Shown: positions 8,964-17,135, counted from the first letter of the stretch. The stretch: 64,000 nucleotides of DNA from Spirochaetia bacterium (GCA_029880285.1 JAOUOS010000016.1:1-64000), one strand, 5' to 3'. Notes: a model not told the origin generated them from the sequence alone. Numbers and translations are program-made.

Positions 8964-9346
8964 GGGAACATCGGGTAGCCGCGCGGCGTCTTTGAAAAGA
9001 CGAGTGAGGAAGGTCCGAACTCTACGGGATAATAAGGCCAGAGAAATCTGGAAGCCGAAAGGCTATGGATAGCGCAACAGAAAATATACCGCCTTTTACG
9101 GGTTTAGGCCCGCCAAAAGGTAAGGGTGAAATGGCGAGGTAAAAGCTCACCGCGTTTTTTGAGAAAAAAACGGCACGGCAAGCCCCCTTAAGAGAAATTT
9201 CAAGCAGTTCTGTAAAATCCCTGCCCTTTTTAATAAGGAACAGAACGGGTAGAAAGCAAAGAGATTTACGGTATAACGTAAATACAAGATAAATGGCTGC
9301 CTTCTGCTTCGGCAGAAACAAAATTCGGCCTATAGATGTTCCTTAT
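8964..9346 (+). ncRNA. rnpB: RNase P RNA (M1 RNA), bacterial type A
   Basis: Catalytic RNA that removes the 5' leader from pre-tRNA. Recognised by GAGTGAGGAAGGTCCGAAC near 9002, CAGAAAATATACCGCC near 9078, GGTAAGGGTGAAATGGCGAG near 9118 and the closing GGCCTATAGATGTTCC. The P1 helix pairs GGAACATC (8965-8972) with GATGTTCC (9335-9342), bracketing about 380 nt. A hairpin in CTGCCTTCTGCTTCGGCAG lies near the 3' end. P1 followed by a T-run at 9346-9355 serves as terminator. Any open frame inside this span is fortuitous. Confidence 0.97.
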
Positions 9347-9353
9347 TTTTTTT

Positions 9354-10676
9354 TTAATTACGAGGTTTTAAAAGTTCAATAATTTGAGTATTATTTGTAC
9401 TTTCAGCGTAATTTAAAGCGGTTTTACCAGAATTATCTTGAATATTAATATCAATTTCTTTTTCTAATAATGACATGACAACTTCTACTTGACCATTCTT
9501 AACCGCCAACATTAATGCCGTAAGACCTTCATTATCTTTCGCATTTATATCTGCGTCTTTTTTAAGCAATAATTTTAAAACATCTGTATGACCCATACTT
9601 GAAGCATTCATAAGAGCCGTAGTGCCAGAACTGCTCTTTAAGTTTACATCAGCTTCGTTTTTCAATAAATAATTAACAATATCTCTATGTCCGTTTTTTG
9701 AGGCAATCCAAACGGGCGTAATACCATTTTTATTAGCAGAATTCACATCAGCCCCGCCTGATAATAAGGTTTTTACTACGCTATAATAATTTTGACTGGC
9801 GGCAAACAATAATGATGACGTACCTATGCTGTTTTGTGCCTTTACATCAGCACCCTTGTCTACTAAATATTGAACTATTAAAGAATAACCGTTTTTTGCC
9901 CCGTATAAAAGCGCTGTCATATCTGTGTTATCTTTCGCGTTTACATCTGCGCCAGATTTTATCAGCTGTTTTACAAGATTGGTATTCTCATTTTTGTATA
10001 CAGCAGCCATTAAGGGCGTAAATTGGTTTGCATCTTTCGCGTTTATATCAGCCGCATTATCCAATAAATATTTTACAATATCCATATCGCCGCCTTCGGC
10101 AGCCTTATGTAAAGGCGTTGTTCCGCTTTTTGTTTTATCAGCCAAAACAGCTCCATTTTCTACCAATATTTTTATAAGCTTAAGAGGCCCTTTCATAGAC
10201 GCGGCGATTAAAGGTGTTGACTCGTTTACATCTTTAATATTTACAGTTGCTCCGTTTTCAATTAAAAATTTAAGGATATCAGTATGTCCGCTTTCAGCCG
10301 CTATGTATAATGAATTTTGTCCAAGACTCTCTACTGCGTTTATGTTTGCCCCTTTTTCTACCAATACCTTAACTACCTCTAAATGCCCCTGCCATACAGC
10401 GGCCATTAGAGGCGTAAAACCGGTATCATCTGTTGTGTTAACATTAGCGCCTTTTTCAATTAAATAAGACACAATTGCCGCATGTCCGTTTTCTGATGCT
10501 TTATCTATGGCTGTTATACCTTTATTATTTTTTATGTTTATATCTATACCGCTTTCGACATACTTTTGAACGTCTTCTATTTGCCCTTTTTCGGCAGAAT
10601 CAACCAGAGCTACATTGGCGCTGGCACAATACATTTGAACTAAGAAAGGCAGTAAAATTATTGAAATCTTTTTCAT
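9354..10676 (-). CDS. Exported ankyrin-repeat protein
   Basis: A signal-like N-terminus (MKKISIILLPFLVQMYCASA) is followed by about 13 ankyrin repeats of ~33 residues filling the rest of the 440-aa protein. The units read like GxTPLxxAxxxGHxxIVxxLLxxGADVNxxD; the first and last are partial. Cys17 could allow lipidation, but the preceding residues fit a lipobox poorly. Ankyrin arrays bind proteins and the target is unknown. The stop lies within the T-rich region after rnpB, so the two units converge. Confidence 0.88.
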   Translation of the reverse strand: MKKISIILLPFLVQMYCASANVALVDSAEKGQIEDVQKYVESGIDINIKNNKGITAIDKASENGHAAIVSYLIEKGANVNTTDDTGFTPLMAAVWQGHLEVVKVLVEKGANINAVESLGQNSLYIAAESGHTDILKFLIENGATVNIKDVNESTPLIAASMKGPLKLIKILVENGAVLADKTKSGTTPLHKAAEGGDMDIVKYLLDNAADINAKDANQFTPLMAAVYKNENTNLVKQLIKSGADVNAKDNTDMTALLYGAKNGYSLIVQYLVDKGADVKAQNSIGTSSLLFAASQNYYSVVKTLLSGGADVNSANKNGITPVWIASKNGHRDIVNYLLKNEADVNLKSSSGTTALMNASSMGHTDVLKLLLKKDADINAKDNEGLTALMLAVKNGQVEVVMSLLEKEIDINIQDNSGKTALNYAESTNNTQIIELLKPRN

Positions 10677-10892
10677 AATATATCCTTTTGATTAATTTTT
10701 ACTCATATTTAAATAATATGTGACATTTAGTAATAATAACAAATTATTTTTAAATGTCTATTATTTTTCTCTTAAAGTAATTATCGGGCACTCGCTTCAA
10801 TAAGTGTAATTATTCGATAACATTTATTCCCTGTCGTTTTGCGTAGTGTTTGTATTCTGCTACATTCGACTGCATTATTTTTTTTCTCAATA

Positions 10893-11087
10893 TTATATCA
10901 CTTTCTGCCATGTAACAAGCTCTGCTGTCGACTGACAAATTCCTTTTTCTTTTTCAAGCCTGTTTACCTGACAAGCATGCAGACATAAAACGCATTTTTC
11001 ATATATTCGCCAAAGTTCGGCCGCTCTTTTTTTTAGCTCTCCCGATTCATATAATTTAATGTATGAAGGGTATGATATTTGAGCCAT
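10893..11087 (-). pseudogene. N-terminal relic of a radical-SAM (PflX-like) protein
   Basis: The 64-residue frame matches the start of PflX/YgkA-type radical-SAM activases: YIKLYESGELKKRAAELWRI, then CVLCLHACQVNRLEKEKGIC, which keeps the characteristic early cysteines. Family proteins are about 300 residues and carry the CxxxCxxC cluster after this point. Here the frame stops after ICQSTAELVTWQKVI, and only ~200 bases remain before the ankyrin gene. A 33-codon frame (10810-10911, minus) overlaps the end but does not restore the family sequence. No function is expected. Confidence 0.7.
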
Positions 11088-11191
11088 GATAAATTCAATA
11101 TATAAGAAATTCTTTAATTTGAGGGATATTTTTGATTTTGGGGGGTATTACATTTAATAGACAAACTATCTAAACTTAAAACTATATCTTA

Positions 11192-11872
11192 ATGCCCGTA
11201 TATCAATTAGGCAAAGAAATAATTTTCCCGCCTGTTTCTGAAGCCGAGCCCGATGGACTTTTAGCTGTAGGGGGCGACCTCTCACCCGAAAGACTTCTTA
11301 CCGCTTACAGCATGGGAATTTTCCCATGGTATGATGAAAGGCCCATACTTTGGTTTTACACACATCCCAGATTTGTGCTTTTTCCTGAAGAAATGCATAT
11401 AAGCCGAAGTCTTAAAAGAACAATTCAAAAGAATATTTTTGATATAAAAGCAGATACCGCTTTTCATGAAGTTATATCTCAATGCGCCAATAAAAGAGAA
11501 GGTACGTGGATAAATAAAGACATGATAAAAGCTTACTGCAGGTTACATGAATTGGGATATGCTCATTCTTTTGAATGTTGGCATAATGGCAGTCTTGCCG
11601 GCGGTGTTTATGGGATATCTCTGGGAAAAATATTTTTTGCCGAATCAATGTTTTATGAAATACCCAATGCTTCAAAGATAGCATTATATTATTTAATTGA
11701 ATATTTGAAAAAAGCCAAATTTTATCTTATAGACTGCCAGGTTTATACCAAGAACATAGAACGGTTCGGCGCGAAAATGATACCAGCCGATGATTTTAAT
11801 ACCGTCTTAGAAAAAGCATTAAATTTTCCTGATTATGTGGGCAGTTGGGATTTAACTAAAATGTCACTGTAA
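11192..11872 (+). CDS. aat: Leucyl/phenylalanyl-tRNA-protein transferase
   Basis: Adds Leu or Phe to N-terminal Arg/Lys of proteins, marking them for ClpS/ClpAP in the N-degron pathway. Family blocks are intact: FPPVSEAEPDGLLAVGGDL, LLTAYSMGIFPWY, ILWFYTHPRFVLFP, GTWINKDMIKAYCRLHELG, HSFECWHNGSLAGGVYG and FFAESMFYEIPNASKIAL. Length (226 aa) is typical. Its 3' end overlaps a histidine-kinase relic on the other strand by 17 bases. Confidence 0.96.
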   Translation: MPVYQLGKEIIFPPVSEAEPDGLLAVGGDLSPERLLTAYSMGIFPWYDERPILWFYTHPRFVLFPEEMHISRSLKRTIQKNIFDIKADTAFHEVISQCANKREGTWINKDMIKAYCRLHELGYAHSFECWHNGSLAGGVYGISLGKIFFAESMFYEIPNASKIALYYLIEYLKKAKFYLIDCQVYTKNIERFGAKMIPADDFNTVLEKALNFPDYVGSWDLTKMSL

Positions 11873-12128
11873 CAAAAGTTCCCTTCTCAATAACACCGCC
11901 TAAGGTTTTAGCAATAAGCATGGCGCTATAATTACCTAAACCTGTACCATTTTTTTTACCATGAGTTGATAGCTTACTAAAAAATCTGTTTCTTATTTCT
12001 TTGGGAACAACAGAAAAATTATGAAATGAAATGGACATACTTTTTGAATTCTTAACTTTAATATGAATACTTATTTGACTGTCATGAGGCGATGCCTCAA
12101 TACAATTTTTAAATAAATTACTAAACAT
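11856..12128 (-). pseudogene. C-terminal relic of a sensor histidine kinase
   Basis: The 90 residues cover only the ATP-binding half of a histidine kinase: the N box region (NLFKNCIEASPHDSQISIHI) and the G box region (KLSTHGKKNGTGLGNYSAML), followed by a shortened GGVIEKGTFVTVTF end. The His-phosphorylation domain and all sensory parts are missing, and a few residues are lost before the last strand. It lies just downstream of the strong terminator of the glnB operon with no evident promoter of its own. Confidence 0.72.
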
Positions 12129-12133
12129 AGAAT

Positions 12134-12163
12134 AAAAAAGAAGCGGTTTAAAAAAACCGCTTC
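12134..12163 (-). terminator. Rho-independent terminator of the amtB-glnB operon
   Basis: Perfect 10-bp stem GAAGCGGTTT/AAACCGCTTC (12140-12149 and 12154-12163) with a 4-base loop, followed on the minus strand by six T (12139-12134). It lies about 40 bases after the glnB stop. Confidence 0.93.
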
Positions 12164-12200
12164 AAAAAGTTTTGTGTGAAATCCTTAAAAAGGCTTTTTA

Positions 12201-12542
12201 TTATCCTACGGCGACTTCTCCCTTTTCATGTGTTCTTATTCTTATAACATCTTCAAGGTTCGAAATAAATATTTTTCCATCGCCAATACGGCCGGTTTTC
12301 GCGCCTTCAATAATAGCTATTATAGTTTTCTCAACATATTCTTCATTTACCGCTATTTCAATCGCGATTTTTTTTAATAAATGAACTTCATGCACTACAC
12401 CACGGTATACCTCATCGTATCCCTGCTGTTGACCGCACCCTAAAGCGTTTGTAACAGTCATTTTTGTTACACCTACTCTGCTTAACGCTTCTTTTACATC
12501 TGTAAGCTTATATGGCTGAATTATTGCTTTAATTAGTTTCAT
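12201..12542 (-). CDS. glnB: PII nitrogen-regulatory protein (GlnB/GlnK) lacking Tyr51
   Basis: Trimeric sensor of 2-oxoglutarate, ATP/ADP and glutamine status that gates AmtB. The family blocks are clear: [31 protein letters not shown] and [11 protein letters not shown]; 113 aa is normal. The T-loop reads [16 protein letters not shown]. Aligned without gaps to the canonical loop, position 46 is Tyr but position 51, the uridylylated Tyr of proteobacterial PII, is His (codon CAT on the minus strand). Last gene of the operon, 13 bases after amtB, so it is probably a GlnK-type partner of the transporter. Confidence 0.95.
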   Translation of the reverse strand: MKLIKAIIQPYKLTDVKEALSRVGVTKMTVTNALGCGQQQGYDEVYRGVVHEVHLLKKIAIEIAVNEEYVEKTIIAIIEGAKTGRIGDGKIFISNLEDVIRIRTHEKGEVAVG

Positions 12543-12555
12543 TGTTTTCTCCTTT

Positions 12556-13884
12556 TTATTCTAAAGTAAATACTTGAAATCCGCTGTAGGCTTCTTCACC
12601 GTGTTCGGTTATATCAAGACCTTTTAACTCTTCTTCTCTGGTTACTCTTAAGCCTATTATTTTATCAATGATATAAAAAACCGCAAACATACTTATAAAG
12701 GCCCATACCGGTATGGCAATGGAACCTATAATTTGAGCAGTTAAATCTTTACCGCCAAAAATACCAGCTGCAATACCACCCCATACGCCCGATAGACCGT
12801 GAACGGGAAAAGCGCCTACCGGATCGTCAATTTTAAGTTTATCAAGAAACTTAATACCAAACACCACAATAAATCCGGCTATTAGACCAATAAGAATGGC
12901 CGATACATTTGAAACCGCGTCACAATTGGCCGTAATACCAACAAGCCCTGCTAATGCGCCGTTTAGGGCCATAGAAAGTTCAGGCTTTTTGTACATTACC
13001 CAGGTTAAAGACATGGCTCCGGCGGCGCCCGCGGCTGCTGCTAAAGTGGTATTAACAGCAATAATTAATACCGCGCTAACATTATCAGAACCGGCAAACG
13101 CTAATTGACTACCGGGATTAAATCCGTACCAGCCAATCCATAAAATAAAGACCCCCAAAGAGGCTAATGTTAAACTATGCGCCGGCATAATTTGCGGCTT
13201 ACCCGCGGGATTAAACTTTCCTATTCTTGGCCCAAGAATAATGGCCCCCGCAAGGCCCGCGAAACCGCCTACCGCGTGAACTACCAGTGAACCGGCAAAA
13301 TCGTGAAATCCCAATGCGTTAAGCCATCCGCCGCCCCACTTCCACATTCCGCTTATGGGATAGATAAAAGCGGTTAGTATAATGCTGTATATTAAATAAG
13401 CATGAAACTTCATTCTACCCGCCACGGCACCCGAAACAATGGTAGCCGCTGTAGCCGCAAAAGCCGCCTGGAATAAAAAGTCGCCCTGCGGATGTAAAGC
13501 TCCGGCCGCGATATTCGGCGCTTCTGTACCGGCGCCAAAACCGCCAAAGCCAAACCACATACCTTCAAAGTCACTACCCGGATACATTAATCCGAAACCT
13601 AAAAGCCAGAAAAACAAAACGCCAAAGCTTACATCCATTAAATTTTTAAATAAGATGTTCACGGCATTTTTCGAAGAGTTTAATCCGGCTTCTACCATGG
13701 CAAATCCGGCCTGCATAAATAAGACCAGAATAGCAGATATAAATAATATTATATTGTCAAAGCTGTATGCCATAACATCTTCTGCCGAAACCGCGGCTTT
13801 TATATCCTGCGCGAAAACGACTCCCGATGGAAAAGTAGTGGATAGTATAATAACCGCTAAAGTAAATAAACTTGATTTTTTCAT
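12556..13884 (-). CDS. amtB: Ammonium transporter (Amt family)
   Basis: Trimeric ammonium channel with a cleavable N-terminal signal (ending near VFAQD) and about 11 helices. The twin pore histidines are in [19 protein letters not shown] and [14 protein letters not shown]. Other family segments are [29 protein letters not shown] and TTLAAAAGA. The tail ends in [15 protein letters not shown], the usual C-terminal regulatory region. It sits between a TorF-like porin and glnB in one operon, the standard arrangement for PII-gated uptake. Confidence 0.97.
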   Translation of the reverse strand: MKKSSLFTLAVIILSTTFPSGVVFAQDIKAAVSAEDVMAYSFDNIILFISAILVLFMQAGFAMVEAGLNSSKNAVNILFKNLMDVSFGVLFFWLLGFGLMYPGSDFEGMWFGFGGFGAGTEAPNIAAGALHPQGDFLFQAAFAATAATIVSGAVAGRMKFHAYLIYSIILTAFIYPISGMWKWGGGWLNALGFHDFAGSLVVHAVGGFAGLAGAIILGPRIGKFNPAGKPQIMPAHSLTLASLGVFILWIGWYGFNPGSQLAFAGSDNVSAVLIIAVNTTLAAAAGAAGAMSLTWVMYKKPELSMALNGALAGLVGITANCDAVSNVSAILIGLIAGFIVVFGIKFLDKLKIDDPVGAFPVHGLSGVWGGIAAGIFGGKDLTAQIIGSIAIPVWAFISMFAVFYIIDKIIGLRVTREEELKGLDITEHGEEAYSGFQVFTLE

Positions 13885-13902
13885 TTTTATAATCTCCTTT
13901 TA

Positions 13903-14775
13903 TTAAAAACTATAAGCCGCGCTTAAAGTAATAGCCGCTTTTATTTTCTGCTTATCAATTTCTGAGCTGTCTATAATGCTTATAGTTTTATCTTCATCTT
14001 TAGCAAACATCTTATAAATAAAAGATGCGCTTAAACCAACTGAAAATTTATCAGATACGGCATAGCTGACCGGTAAAGAAAAGTCAATATAACTTAAAAG
14101 CCCGTCAATAGCCGAACGCGCCTGTTCATCGTTGAAATACCAGTAGTTATAAGACAAACCCGGTTCTATACTAATGGCCCCGCTTTCAATAGAATGACTT
14201 ATGCCAAAACTATAGAATAAAGTACTGCCGCCTATGCCGTCTGCGGCTGCCACAGAAATTGAAGGACCAAATATTACCGGCGCGCTGTAACCAAATACAA
14301 TTTCGCTGTATGAAGCTAAACTTCCCATAGGGTACGCGTATAAAATAAAAGCAGATGAAAAAGAACCCGCTTTATTTTCAAATTCATACGAAGCGGTAAA
14401 ATCAACTTCATCTGCATATTTTAATCCGCCGTCTTCAGCTTCTCTTGCCAAAGGTGCCCAAGCCATCCAAATATTAAAAGAAACACCTTCAACAGGAGCG
14501 TAAAAAGTTATCGACGGCATAAGAGAAGTCGCCATGTTAAAAGCGCCTTCATCTTTTTCATCGACCGCAAATTTTCCCGCGTAAAAATCAATTCCGCGCC
14601 ATATGTAATCTGTAGCTGCGTCAACAGCCAAATCAACAGAAGGTACTGAACTTTCAGGCTCACTTTCTGCTACCGGTTTTATCGTGTCGGCAGATTCGCT
14701 CTCTTGTCCCGTTATTTGAAAACTAACAGCGATTGTTAAAAAAACCACCGAAATCATTTTAATTTTTTTTGTCAT
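13903..14775 (-). CDS. TorF/Gcw_chp-like putative porin of the ammonium operon
   Basis: Predicted outer-membrane beta barrel. The start at ATG 14775 is chosen because GGAG (from ATAGGAGAAAAA) precedes it and the protein then begins with a signal peptide (MTKKIKMISVVFLTIAVSF). The mature N-terminus has VDLAVDAATDYIWRGIDFYA, like the D-Y-x-W-RG-I motif of the TorF/Gcw_chp porin family, often found beside amtB. It ends in AAYSF with a terminal Phe as barrels do. An in-frame ATG at 14883 would add 36 residues encoded by leader hairpins and hide the signal peptide. Promoter-proximal gene of porin-amtB-glnB. Confidence 0.75.
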   Translation of the reverse strand: MTKKIKMISVVFLTIAVSFQITGQESESADTIKPVAESEPESSVPSVDLAVDAATDYIWRGIDFYAGKFAVDEKDEGAFNMATSLMPSITFYAPVEGVSFNIWMAWAPLAREAEDGGLKYADEVDFTASYEFENKAGSFSSAFILYAYPMGSLASYSEIVFGYSAPVIFGPSISVAAADGIGGSTLFYSFGISHSIESGAISIEPGLSYNYWYFNDEQARSAIDGLLSYIDFSLPVSYAVSDKFSVGLSASFIYKMFAKDEDKTISIIDSSEIDKQKIKAAITLSAAYSF

Positions 14776-14796
14776 ATTTTTTCTCCTATAAAAGTT

Positions 14797-14889
14797 GAGC
14801 GTATTTTTTGAGTCATTTATAGGACATCGAATTTTGAACAGAAATTCGATGCAACTCGGAATTTGTATCACAAATTCACTCATACGCTC
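14797..14889 (-). promoter_or_regulatory. Multi-hairpin structured leader upstream of the porin-amtB-glnB operon
   Basis: Three nested inverted repeats form a three-way-junction shape. The outer stem pairs ACTCA-TACGCTC (14878-14889) with GAGCGTA (14797-14803) and TGAGT (14809-14813). One inner hairpin is CATCGAATTT/AAATTCGATG (14825-14834, 14842-14851). The other is GAATTTGT/ACAAATTC (14859-14866, 14870-14877). It would lie wholly within the 5' leader made from the sigma-54 promoter. It also contains AAGGAG and an in-frame ATG (14883) continuing into the porin. Could be a regulatory RNA or a MITE-like insertion. Confidence 0.6.
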
Positions 14890-14917
14890 TCCTTAATTTT
14901 TGTTCTACTATTATATT

Positions 14918-14934
14918 TGCAATTTTCATGCCAA
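14918..14934 (-). promoter_or_regulatory. Sigma-54 (RpoN) promoter of the porin-amtB-glnB operon
   Basis: On the minus strand the sequence reads TTGGCATG-AAAA-TTGCA, matching the -24/-12 consensus TTGGCACG-N4-TTGCA at all but one base, with exact GG-N10-GC spacing. Predicted transcription start is near 14907, about 130 bases before the porin ATG. Confidence 0.8.
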
Positions 14935-14950
14935 TAGAAAGAAAACAGTT

Positions 14951-14967
14951 TGCGCCCTACTGGTGCG
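14951..14967 (-). promoter_or_regulatory. NtrC-like enhancer site
   Basis: TGCGCC-CTACT-GGTGCG resembles the NtrC dyad TGCACC-N5-GGTGCA, with correct half-site spacing. It lies 17 bases upstream of the sigma-54 element, closer than usual enhancers. The assignment rests on likeness to the enterobacterial consensus and on the nitrogen genes downstream. Confidence 0.5.
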
Positions 14968-15056
14968 CATATTGATTATATATTATACAGATTTTTATTT
15001 TTAATAGAAATAGAAAGAATTTCAAAAACTGAATTATGTTTATAGATTGCTTATTA

Positions 15057-15186
15057 TTTTTACAATTCACTTCTCGCCACATGAGGGCATGGATGCCCGA
15101 GTCTATCCCCGCAATATCCGCCACGATGGCGGCTGATTGCGGGCGCTTTCTTTTGGCTACTTTTCTTTCGCGTGAAAGAAAAGCAG
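15057..15186. repeat. Dispersed intergenic repeat, copy A
   Basis: Starts TTTTACAATTCAC, has a core GGATGCCCG...TATCCGCCACGATGGCGGC, and ends in a hairpin CTTTTCTTTC/GAAAGAAAAG (15160-15183). GC-rich relative to its surroundings. The reverse complement of copy B and the forward strand of copy C share the core and terminal hairpin. It lies between the amt operon promoter and a small HTH gene; no protein is likely here, and the rest of 14968-15256 shows only AT-rich sequence. Confidence 0.75.
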
Positions 15187-15256
15187 CATATATTCTCAAA
15201 CAATTTAACTTGACCCTCAGTTTACATTTTTTCTTATAAAAACAAAGGAGAAACAC

Positions 15257-15433
15257 ATGCCAAAAGAAGAAAAATTATATTCAACCGGTAAACTAGCCGA
15301 AGAACTCGGTATATCAGCGGGAAAAATTAAAAAAGCAATTGAAAGCCTTAATCTAAAACCCCATTCAACAAAAGGTAAATGCGCTTATTTTACAGAAGCA
15401 GATTTAAAAAAAATAAAAAAAGAAACCGCTTAA
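15257..15433 (+). CDS. Small MerR-like winged-helix DNA-binding protein
   Basis: A 58-residue frame with a good ribosome site (AAAGGAG, 7 bases before ATG). The sequence LYSTGKLAEELGISAGKIKK looks like the helix-turn-helix start of MerR/excisionase-type domains, and CAYFTEADLKKIKK supplies the wing and final helix. There is no effector domain. Could be a small regulator or nucleoid-type protein. Convergent with the ABC-F gene six bases later. Confidence 0.7.
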   Translation: MPKEEKLYSTGKLAEELGISAGKIKKAIESLNLKPHSTKGKCAYFTEADLKKIKKETA

Positions 15434-15439
15434 TACTTT

Positions 15440-17035
15440 TTAAGAATTATTAAAAACCTGATCTAAATATTCGTCATAGGTCATATCAAATAACTGCAAT
15501 CCGTTTTCGTCAAGAGAGATAATCTTATTGGCAACAGTCTGAAGAAATTCATGATCATGTGACGAAAAAAGCAAAGTTCCCTTAAAATTTATAAGTCCGT
15601 CGTTTACAGATGAAATAGATTCTAAATCTAAATGATGCGTTGGATTGTTTACTATTAAAAAATTAGCGCCTGAGAGCATCAATTTAGACAACATCATTCT
15701 TACTCTTTCGCCTCCCGATAAAACGTTTACTTTTTTTAACGCGTCTTCACCGGCAAATAGCATTCTTCCCAAAAAACCTCTTATGAATTTTTCGTCCTGA
15801 TCTTTTGAATACTGCCTTAGCCAGTCAACAAGGTCTAAGTTAACCGATTCAAAAAACTTTGTGTTATCGGCAGGCAAGTAAGATTTAGTTATGGTAACGC
15901 CCCATTTAATTTTACCAGAATCGGCTTTTTCATTTTCGCTTAAAATTTCATATAAAGCTGTTACGCGTCTTTCGTCGTCGGCAAGTACCGCTATTTTGTC
16001 GCCTTTATTTACCTGAAAAGAAACATTATTTAAAAGTAATTCACCATTAACAGTTTTTGAAAGTTTTTCTACTTCTAAAACATCATTACCGGCTTCTCTA
16101 TCAGATTTTATATCAACATAGGGATACTTTCTTGATGATGGTTTTATATCTTCAAATGTAAGTTTCTCAAGTTCTCTTTTACGTGAAGTGGCCTGCTTTG
16201 ACTTAGAAGCATTGGCGCTAAAACGAGCAATAAAATCTTTTAACTCTTGCGCTTTTTCTTCATTTCTTTTGTTTTTATCTTTAATTAGTTTTAACGCTAA
16301 CTGGCTTGAATGAAACCAAAAATCGTAGTTACCCACAAAAAGCTGTATTTTGCCGAAATCTATATCTGCTATATGGGTGCATACCTTATTTAAAAAATGC
16401 CTGTCATGCGATACAACAATTACCGTATTTTTAAAATTAAGCAAAAAGTTTTCAAGCCACATAATTGCTTTTATATCAAGACCGTTTGTAGGCTCGTCTA
16501 ACAAAAGTACATCAGGATTGCCAAATAAAGACTGCGCCAATAAAACTTTAACTTTTTCGGCCTCTTGCAGATCTTTCATTTTCTTAGAGTGTTTTTCAGA
16601 TTCAACACCCAGCCCATCTAATAAAACGGCGGCTTCAGATTCGGCTTCGTATCCGCCTAGTTCTTCAAACATCGATTCCAGTTCACCGGCTCTTATACCG
16701 TCTTCGTCATTGAAATCTGGTTTTTCATAAATAGCGTCTTTTTCATGTTTTATATCTAAAAGTTTTTTATTGCCCGCGATTACGGTTTCTAAAACTTCAT
16801 ATTCATCATAAGCGTAGTGATCTTGTTTTAATACGGCCAGTCTCGCACCAGATGAAACAGATATATCCCCGGTATATTCATTATTTTCACCTGATAAAAT
16901 TTTAATAAAAGTAGATTTGCCCGTTCCATTGGCGCCTATTAATCCGTAACAGTTGCCGGGATTAAATTTTAAAGAAACATTTTCAAATAATTTTTTAGAA
17001 CCATACTGAAGCGTAACATTTTGAGTTTGAATCAT
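15440..17035 (-). CDS. ABC-F ATPase, YbiT-like, with degenerate second site
   Basis: ABC-F proteins act on the ribosome. The 531-aa chain has two ATPase domains and the linker signature RFSANASKSKQATSRKRELE. The first domain keeps Walker A (GANGTGKST) and Walker B (LLLDEPTNGLD), but its signature motif reads DLQEAEK in place of LSGGE. The second domain keeps the signature (VLSGGERVRMML), but Walker A has become VLADDERRVTAL with no Lys, and Walker B reads LIVNNPTHHLD, with Asn in place of both Asp and catalytic Glu. Only one composite site could plausibly hydrolyse ATP. Single gene, divergent from aspS. Confidence 0.9.
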   Translation of the reverse strand: MIQTQNVTLQYGSKKLFENVSLKFNPGNCYGLIGANGTGKSTFIKILSGENNEYTGDISVSSGARLAVLKQDHYAYDEYEVLETVIAGNKKLLDIKHEKDAIYEKPDFNDEDGIRAGELESMFEELGGYEAESEAAVLLDGLGVESEKHSKKMKDLQEAEKVKVLLAQSLFGNPDVLLLDEPTNGLDIKAIMWLENFLLNFKNTVIVVSHDRHFLNKVCTHIADIDFGKIQLFVGNYDFWFHSSQLALKLIKDKNKRNEEKAQELKDFIARFSANASKSKQATSRKRELEKLTFEDIKPSSRKYPYVDIKSDREAGNDVLEVEKLSKTVNGELLLNNVSFQVNKGDKIAVLADDERRVTALYEILSENEKADSGKIKWGVTITKSYLPADNTKFFESVNLDLVDWLRQYSKDQDEKFIRGFLGRMLFAGEDALKKVNVLSGGERVRMMLSKLMLSGANFLIVNNPTHHLDLESISSVNDGLINFKGTLLFSSHDHEFLQTVANKIISLDENGLQLFDMTYDEYLDQVFNNS

Positions 17036-17054
17036 GCAGATATAAAAAAAAATT

Positions 17055-17083
17055 TAGACAGTCTGTAAATCACTAATTATAAA
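17055..17083 (+). promoter_or_regulatory. Sigma-70-type promoter upstream of aspS
   Basis: TAGACA (17055-17060), a 17-base spacer and TATAAA (17078-17083), about 50 bases before the aspS ATG. The -35 hexamer is the same as that of rnpB. Confidence 0.6.
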
Positions 17084-17135
17084 AACCCCATGAGTTAAAA
17101 TTGACGCGTTGTCTTTATAAAAAAAATAAACCTAT

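Noticed and set aside
9022-9321. 99-codon open frame on the minus strand
   Set aside because: Lies wholly within the RNase P RNA gene; the sequence is explained by conserved RNA helices.
14776-14883. 36-residue N-terminal extension of the TorF-like porin
   Set aside because: Coded by the leader hairpins and would bury the signal peptide; ATG 14775 has a good ribosome site. Kept open as a finding because AAGGAG also precedes ATG 14883.
14957-15256. 99-codon minus-strand frame before the small HTH gene
   Set aside because: It runs through repeat copy A and its terminal hairpin; the translation shows only repeat-derived Lys/Arg and Ala/Asp runs and no family.
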